22,393 nt of DNA from Reticulitermes lucifugus (lineage: Eukaryota; Arthropoda; Insecta; Blattodea; Rhinotermitidae): positions 7,043 through 29,435 of the forward strand of contig JAKCWW010007379.1 of assembly GCA_026260175.1 (NCBI GenBank), given 5' to 3'. This document shows, one piece after another, positions 20,001 through 22,393 of the stretch (its first letter is position 1; every line of letters begins with the position of its first letter). The position numbers and the translations under genes were made by a program. Below the pieces are notes generated by a model, which did no database searches, had not been told where the DNA came from, and worked only from the letters and a program-made list of their open reading frames with translations.

Positions 20001-21654
20001 CTTTGGAAAAACAGTAACAAATGAAGGTTCAATTCAATGAGAAATTACGAGCATATTAAATGTGGGAAATGCTGGCTATCAGTCAGTAAAAGATTTTTGT
20101 CTTCTAATCTGGCATATGAAAAATAAAGATTAAAATATAAAGAGCTTTTCTTCAGACTTTGTGTGGGTATGAGACTTGGTCCTTCACATTAAGGGAAGGA
20201 CATGGTTCACAGGTGTTTGCCAGTCACATAATAATTTCACTTGTGAAATGTCTAAATGTTTCATTTTGTAATACAAATCTTGCATGTTTAACACAGAGCA
20301 TATCATAACTTTCTATCCACTAGCCACAAGTTGCAACACATCATGAACAAGCACCTGTTGAGCCCTTTTTATCAGAAAGTTTGGATACAAAATTACTGAC
20401 CCTGGTAACCCAATCCATGCCAACTATAGCAAGAACCAGTATGCCTATAAGAGTGACAAGGCCCACCACGCGGATGTCGTTACTCGCTCCATCAAGAATC
20501 GTTACGCCGAAGCCCCGTAGTAGATCCTGAAGTGATTCACAGAAACCAACAATATACATTGCTACAGCAATAGAATTTGCCAGAGTGAACATGAGGCCAA
20601 TTGCTCCACCAAATTCTGGCCCTAGTGAGCGTGATATCATGTAGTAAATACCACCTGTAAAAAAAAAAGTTGAATGCATCACATTACCAATAGAATATCT
20701 AAGATTTAACTTCTATCATTTGCAAATAAGGGATTTTAAATGCCCCAGTACTACTGGTTTGGCAGTTAGATTTTATATGAGCAGTAAGATTATTACTATT
20801 GAAAAAATGCAATAATCATCTTGCTAGACCGTGTGTTAGATCAGGGTTGGCACTAGCAAAGCAAGCACGTGCCTGGGGTGGCCTATTTCCAGGGTCAGCA
20901 TTAAATGAGTATACCAAGTGGAAGTTGTTTTACTTCACAAAATATGCAGTTAGGCTAAATTTAGTTGCAGAACACTTTTCTTCAAGAACTTAAATGTTGC
21001 ATTACTTTAAATCGTGCTGGAAAAATTTACTTTATATCTTTAATATTTTGTGTACTGGGAAACCTGAAATTTCACACGATAAACTGACGCTCCAAATTTA
21101 ATATACATTCAAAAATTACTCAAAACTTGTCCAGGAAGTTCTAAAACTGAATCTGATTGACACAGTTTAGTACAGGACTCCTCTTATGCAATTTGCATAA
21201 ATTTTGTGCATGAACAAAAACTGTGTGGAATCAGAATGGACAAGCAGGTGAGTCAGGCGAGTATAAAATACCCAACAAACAAAACCACGCTTCACAAAAT
21301 GTATGTGAAAGGTACATATTTGTAACAAAATGTTATCAAGATTGTGTGAAAGTAAATGCTATTTGTAGGTTATCATTCTGAAGCATGTAGTTTCTAGAGT
21401 GTGTTAAATTTTAAACTATGTGTGCAATAATTTATTTATCTCAGCATTTTTCAAAAACAAATAAAAGCAATAAAGGATCTTTATATACATAATTTTCTGA
21501 ATCTCATTATAACATAACAGATTTTTACAGTCATCAATAAATTTGATAAAGATTTTACCTGCTTTAATTTGTCCATTTGTACAAACAGCAGACATAGATA
21601 ATGTTGTCACCATTGTCACTAGGTTGGCAAGGCATATTACTGCAGCCCCTTCTC
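3264..21654 (-). CDS. NKCC-like: Sodium-coupled cation-chloride cotransporter (NKCC/SLC12 type), 17 exons, 5' partial
   Basis: Spliced from 17 exons with consistent phases, this gives 927 residues plus a TGA stop. Residue numbers in the other entries count from the first complete codon of exon 1. NKCC-type proteins are plasma-membrane symporters that carry Na+, K+ and 2 Cl- together, used in salt secretion and cell-volume control. Seen here: TM2 to TM12 of the amino-acid permease fold (residues 1 to about 437), then a large cytosolic C-terminal domain (438-927). Diagnostic stretches include [50 protein letters not shown] and [10 protein letters not shown]. The C-terminus ends in the family's typical VYS. 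The N-terminal regulatory region and TM1 lie beyond the window, so the start is unknown. KCC and SLC12A8/A9 relatives are unlikely given these motifs. Insects have two NKCC-type paralogs (Drosophila Ncc69 and CG31547), and I cannot tell which one this is. Introns range from about 309 to 1661 bp. Confidence 0.96.
3400..4723 (-). other. Intron 16 (1324 bp)
   Basis: Contains one member of the short dispersed repeat family at 3914-3945 and short CATA-type tandem tracts near 4393-4420. Nothing else recognised. Confidence 0.8.
4724..4844 (-). CDS. NKCC-like: NKCC-like exon 16 (C-terminal domain)
   Basis: Residues 843-882 plus two bases of Met883. It encodes [17 protein letters not shown] and [16 protein letters not shown], matching vertebrate [20 protein letters not shown]. 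Acceptor is TTTACAG, donor AT|GTAAGC. Reading through the donor would hit TAA at once, which supports the exon end. Confidence 0.94.
5154..5311 (-). CDS. NKCC-like: NKCC-like exon 15 (C-terminal domain)
   Basis: Residues 790-842 plus one base. It encodes [20 protein letters not shown], matching vertebrate [18 protein letters not shown], and ends in a lysine-rich segment ([11 protein letters not shown]). The frame requires the acceptor CTTAG at 5312-5313. A better-looking TTGCAG acceptor 8 nt downstream would shift the frame. Confidence 0.92.
5402..5492. repeat. (TTTA)n/(TTTG)n/(CTTG)n compound repeat in intron 14
   Basis: Tetranucleotide tract that changes unit along its length. It creates a spurious leucine-rich open frame on the plus strand. 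Confidence 0.85.
5501..5626 (+). repeat. Dispersed repeat fragment, intron 14
   Basis: Shares GTAACTATTTACC and a following CAGAAAACTTGAAT block with the fragment at 10340-10433, and the GATGAAAATAATACATTTG block with 12421 and 3914. Probably pieces of one dispersed element of unknown class. Confidence 0.5.
5738..5768 (+). repeat. Short dispersed repeat fragment, intron 14
   Basis: GATGAAGGGAGAAGATATG followed by TCCGAAATATGG. Same pattern as the fragments at 3914, 5531 and 12421. Confidence 0.4.
6133..6250 (-). CDS. NKCC-like: NKCC-like exon 14 (C-terminal domain)
   Basis: Residues 751-789 plus two bases of Asn790. It encodes [15 protein letters not shown], then [15 protein letters not shown] and DLDVDQR, matching the vertebrate LTLLIPYLL and CKIRVF blocks. 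Acceptor is TTCTAG, donor AA|GTAAGT. It was found by eye from homology and splice phase. Confidence 0.93.
6505..6680 (+). repeat. Degenerate copy of a widespread dispersed repeat, intron 13
   Basis: The plus-strand frame reads [20 protein letters not shown], which I recognise as close to a spurious peptide ([11 protein letters not shown]...) often annotated from a repeat in many animal genomes. The copy is diverged, and its boundaries are approximate. It lies on the strand opposite to the host gene. Confidence 0.5.
6949..7263 (-). CDS. NKCC-like: NKCC-like exon 13 (variable linker and [10 protein letters not shown])
   Basis: Largest exon found, residues 646-750. The first half is a low-conservation, probably disordered linker rich in Ser, Thr and Pro, with DSPPVTPK and RHRGSV as possible kinase sites. 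The second half regains homology: [20 protein letters not shown] matches vertebrate [20 protein letters not shown]. Acceptor is ATACAG, donor G|GTACAT. Confidence 0.95.
7264..8176 (-). other. Intron 12 (913 bp)
   Basis: AT-rich; contains the AT tract at 8004-8040. Nothing else recognised. Confidence 0.8.
8004..8040. repeat. (AT)n microsatellite in intron 12
   Basis: Pure AT alternation of about 18 units. Confidence 0.95.
8177..8346 (-). CDS. NKCC-like: NKCC-like exon 12 (C-terminal domain)
   Basis: Residues 589-645 plus one base. It starts [20 protein letters not shown], aligning with vertebrate FDIQYGVVVIRLKEGLD. A charged linker follows ([16 protein letters not shown]), which opens the poorly conserved region of the cytosolic domain. 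Acceptor is GCACAG, donor G|GTAATC. Confidence 0.94.
8347..10007 (-). other. Intron 11 (1661 bp, longest)
   Basis: No repeat family or gene recognised. Open frames within it lack family motifs. Confidence 0.8.
10008..10249 (-). CDS. NKCC-like: NKCC-like exon 11 (C-terminal domain)
   Basis: Residues 509-588 plus two bases of His589. It contains the helix [16 protein letters not shown], then [18 protein letters not shown], matching the vertebrate GLGRMKPNTLVLGFKKDW. Acceptor is TTCACAG, donor CA|GTTAGT (non-consensus at the +3 position but forced by the frame). Confidence 0.95.
10340..10433 (+). repeat. Dispersed repeat fragment, intron 10
   Basis: Shares GTAACTATTTACC and CAGAAGATTTGAAT with the fragment at 5501-5626, with similar spacing between the two blocks. 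Confidence 0.5.
10531..10911 (+). mobile_element. hAT-type non-autonomous element, copy B
   Basis: A 381-bp element in intron 10, in the same orientation as copy A. The ends are CAGGTGCACTCCC and GGGTACGTCCCTG, an imperfect inverted repeat. The flanks are TCTTGATG (10523-10530) and TGTTGATG (10912-10919), a 7/8 target duplication. The interior shares TTCCATGACTCA, CTTGTTTTTTTT and CTACAAAATCTGTG with copy A. It has no coding capacity. Confidence 0.8.
11175..11386 (-). CDS. NKCC-like: NKCC-like exon 10 (start of C-terminal domain)
   Basis: Residues 438-508. It opens with [17 protein letters not shown] and continues with [17 protein letters not shown], the first strand and helix of the cytosolic domain. 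It ends in [11 protein letters not shown]. Close to NKCC1 throughout. Acceptor is TTGCAG, donor AAA|GTAAGT. Confidence 0.95.
12346..12505 (+). repeat. Dispersed repeat fragment, intron 9
   Basis: Contains GATGAAGGAAGTATATTCC at 12421 and CAGAAGACCTGAAT near 12487, both shared with fragments in introns 10, 14 and 16. It ends about 20 bp from the donor of exon 9. Element class unknown. Confidence 0.45.
12525..12660 (-). CDS. NKCC-like: NKCC-like exon 9 (TM11-TM12)
   Basis: Residues 393-437 plus one base. It begins [15 protein letters not shown] and holds TM11 and TM12, ending in [10 protein letters not shown] at the cytosolic boundary. In vertebrates this segment forms part of the homodimer interface. 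Acceptor is TTGCAG, donor G|GTATGT. A dispersed repeat lies within about 20 bp of the donor on the intron side. Confidence 0.95.
12807..13223 (-). mobile_element. hAT-type non-autonomous element, copy C
   Basis: A 417-bp element in intron 8, inverted relative to copies A and B. It is flanked by an exact 8-bp duplication ATTCGAAG at 12799-12806 and 13224-13231. The ends are CAGGGTGTACGCG on the left and CAGGTTCGAAATC reading inward from the right. Long G and C runs lie just inside each end. Read on the minus strand its interior matches copy A closely, including TTCCATGACTCAATCACA. Confidence 0.88.
13497..13618 (-). CDS. NKCC-like: NKCC-like exon 8 (TM10)
   Basis: Residues 352-392. TM10 contains [19 protein letters not shown], followed by the family signature [16 protein letters not shown]. 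The Tyr of AYALIN aligns with the TM10 tyrosine that contacts Cl- in NKCC1 structures. Acceptor is TTGCAG, donor AAG|GTAGAT. Confidence 0.96.
14406..14529 (-). CDS. NKCC-like: NKCC-like exon 7 (TM8-TM9 loop, TM9)
   Basis: Residues 311-351 plus the first base of Ala352. It reads ALAKDKLYP, then [18 protein letters not shown] entering TM9. This aligns closely with vertebrate ALCKDNIYP and NNEPLRGYIL. Acceptor is TTCCAG, donor G|GTAAGC. Confidence 0.95.
15033..15234. repeat. Palindromic (foldback) element in intron 6
   Basis: The left arm, starting GAGGTCTTTGCTATTCTAGG, is inverted in the right arm, which reads GAAGTCTTGGCTCTTATGGG on the minus strand. The centre is the AAGATCTTGAAGATCTT region near 15134. 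The arms are about 100 bp with scattered mismatches and small indels. This suggests an old foldback or MITE-type element, or an inverted duplication. Confidence 0.75.
15408..15472. repeat. GGT/AGC trinucleotide-rich tract in intron 6
   Basis: Imperfect GGT repeats turning into AGC/AGT repeats. Open frames on both strands here (Gly/Ser and Thr runs) are artefacts. Confidence 0.85.
15636..15743 (-). CDS. NKCC-like: NKCC-like exon 6 (TM8, sodium site)
   Basis: Residues 275-310, 36 codons, phase 0 to 0. TM8 carries [19 protein letters not shown]. The two adjacent serines of TLSSA are the Na+ ligands of NKCC-type proteins; KCCs lack this pair. Their presence supports Na+ coupling. Acceptor is CACAG, donor CAG|GTATGG. 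Confidence 0.96.
16096..16314 (-). CDS. NKCC-like: NKCC-like exon 5 (TM7 and glycosylated outer loop)
   Basis: Exactly 73 codons (residues 202-274), phase 0 to 0. It opens with [17 protein letters not shown], the classic start of TM7, and ends in the extracellular loop before TM8. That loop has two N-glycosylation sequons (NVT and NCT) and the [10 protein letters not shown] end that aligns with vertebrate SYGLMNNFQ. The loop is shorter than in vertebrate NKCC1 (see findings). Acceptor is TTACAG, donor CAG|GTTTGT. Confidence 0.95.
16315..17382 (-). other. Intron 4 (1068 bp)
   Basis: No repeat confirmed. A 152-codon plus-strand open frame at 16480-16938 shows no domain and is probably chance. 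Confidence 0.75.
17383..17522 (-). CDS. NKCC-like: NKCC-like exon 4 (TM6, ion site)
   Basis: Residues 155-201. After a linker (NVGPDYR) comes TM6 with [18 protein letters not shown]. In NKCC1 structures the Pro and Thr of this motif contact K+, and the GI(L/V) backbone contacts Cl-. All are retained here, with Val in place of Leu. Acceptor is AACAG, donor AAG|GTATTT. Confidence 0.95.
18067..18266. mobile_element. Near-perfect 200-bp palindrome, MITE-like, in intron 3
   Basis: The two arms of about 98 bp are near-identical inverted copies; I count about five differences, including one single-base indel. The outer part contains CTTGGACTTTGTCCATCG and the inner part is AT-rich. It is bounded by TA on both sides (18067-18068, 18265-18266), compatible with a Tc1/mariner-type TA insertion, although the palindrome itself also dictates this. 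No coding capacity. Confidence 0.8.
18996..19110 (-). CDS. NKCC-like: NKCC-like exon 3 (TM5)
   Basis: Residues 117-154 plus the first base of Leu155. TM5 is the hydrophobic run around [19 protein letters not shown], followed by an acidic loop (QDDDE) and KGFVGYN, which matches the NKCC GFFGY motif. The acceptor is TTTCAG and the donor T|GTAAGT. The exon was found from the nucleotide sequence by splice sites and homology. Confidence 0.94.
19111..20400 (-). other. Intron 2 (1290 bp)
   Basis: AT-rich, no repeat or gene recognised. Confidence 0.8.
20401..20654 (-). CDS. NKCC-like: NKCC-like exon 2 (TM3-TM4)
   Basis: Residues 33-116. It starts with [17 protein letters not shown], the most conserved stretch of the family, followed by TM3 (about 47-70) and TM4 (about 94-112). 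TM3 contains AMYIVGF; its Tyr aligns with the tyrosine that contacts K+ in NKCC1 structures. The NDIR motif before TM4 is intact. The acceptor is a long T-run ending in ACAG. The donor is AGG|GTCAGT, a slightly non-consensus GT site that is required by the frame. Confidence 0.96.
20655..21558 (-). other. Intron 1 of the visible gene (904 bp)
   Basis: No repeat or gene recognised. A plus-strand frame at 20799-20993 has no family motif. Confidence 0.8.
21559..21654 (-). CDS. NKCC-like: NKCC-like exon 1 of window (TM2)
   Basis: This exon encodes residues 1-31 and holds TM2, ending in the conserved SMSAVCTNG that leads to the TM2-TM3 junction. Its acceptor is TTTTAG and its donor G|GTAAAA. It enters with two bases (GA) completing a codon, most likely Gly, so a further upstream exon carrying TM1 must exist outside the window. 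It is the most 5' exon I can support. Confidence 0.92.
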
Positions 21655-22333
21655 CTAAAATGTTAAATCAAGATATTAGCACATTTGAGCAAGAAATTAA
21701 TTAATATTTGTCTGTCAGTGAAATAATCAAATTTTCTTAAGTTGGTAACCGATTCTATATCAGTGATTCTATAGCAACATTATTGGTTAATATTCAAAAA
21801 TAAAATTAAAAAATAAAAGTACAAAATAAATAAAATCCAATGATTATGAAATATATCCAAAAGCCAAGTAAATATTAAAATATTGTGTCTTGAAAATGAC
21901 AAATTAAAGGCATGTGGCAAAAAAGAACTTACCAACATGGAACCTGTTATACAACAAATTCAATAAAATGGAATCTCATGGAAACTATGCAACCACTTGT
22001 AGTAAAGAAATTCATTATAGGTGCAGTAAACACGCTGTCTTGTGTTTAATCTTGTCCTAGCCAGAGCGCTTCTTTGGTTTTTCCTGATCAATCGCTTTTT
22101 GCTGGACAGAAATGGTGGTTCTTTTCAATATTCTAGGAAGGATGCTGGATTGGAATCCTCCTGAGTGATGCTTAAATTTTTTTAGGCATCCAGTACCCAA
22201 TTTTCAAAACATAAAAGTAGCAATTTTTTTAGGTTTCTCTCTCAAAAACATTTATTTATTTCTGTATTTATGTTGTATTTATATGATGTCTCATTTTGAA
22301 GGAAGAGAGTGGGATGGACAGGCAGTTAGCTAT

Positions 22334-22335
<2 letters not shown>
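21655..22335 (-). other. Sequence upstream of exon 1, presumed intron
   Basis: Exon 1 enters in mid-codon, so this should be intron. I searched it for the expected TM1-coding exon and did not find one. Confidence 0.65.

Positions 22336-22393
<58 letters not shown>
22336..22393. repeat. (CA)n microsatellite at the right edge
   Basis: Pure CA dinucleotide run continuing past the window end. Confidence 0.95.

Noticed and set aside
21905-21960. A strong-looking donor (TTG|GTAAGT) preceded by AACAG on the minus strand, as a possible upstream or micro-exon of the transporter
   Set aside because: The only frame that fits the phase of exon 1 gives NRFHVG, preceded by a stop 11 codons upstream of that segment. 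It does not match the expected TM1 sequence ending near QAGIG.

Overview
The window is animal, almost certainly insect, nuclear DNA. It is AT-rich, full of microsatellites and transposon remnants, and holds one gene split into many short exons by GT-AG introns. A tRNA-like SINE with a (CTTAC)n tail and other dispersed sequences resemble repeats I associate with termites and cockroaches (Blattodea). That placement is an inference, not a demonstrated result.

The one real gene runs on the minus strand from about 21654 down to the stop codon at 3264-3266. I reconstructed 17 coding exons by hand. All 16 introns are GT-AG, all splice phases agree, and the spliced frame is open for 927 codons plus the stop. 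The product is a sodium-coupled cation-chloride cotransporter of the SLC12 family (NKCC/Ncc69 type). The exons cover membrane segments TM2 to TM12 and the whole C-terminal regulatory domain. The N-terminus, TM1, promoter and 5' exons lie beyond the right edge (>22393). Visible ion-site residues in TM3, TM6, TM8 and TM10 match NKCC rather than the potassium-chloride (KCC) branch.

Layout, left to right: 1-3137 is the 3' flank, with a (GTAT)n tract, a hAT-like element (139-821) carrying a nested SINE (397-655), and AT-rich sequence with no gene. A candidate polyadenylation signal lies at 3138-3143. Exons 17 to 14 (C-terminal end) are at 3264-6250, exons 13 to 10 (C-terminal domain) at 6949-11386, exons 9 to 6 (TM8-TM12) at 12525-15743, and exons 5 to 1 (TM2-TM7) at 16096-21654. 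The segment 21655-22393 is intron or upstream sequence ending in a (CA)n tract.

The flank and introns hold several repeats. Three copies of one hAT-type non-autonomous element each have an 8-bp target duplication, exact in two copies and 7/8 in the third. Two are about 200-bp near-perfect palindromes (15033-15234 and 18067-18266). A family of related short repeats recurs at five places on the plus strand, and a degenerate widespread repeat lies at about 6505-6680. I found no CRISPR array, operon, rRNA or functional tRNA, and no second protein-coding gene.
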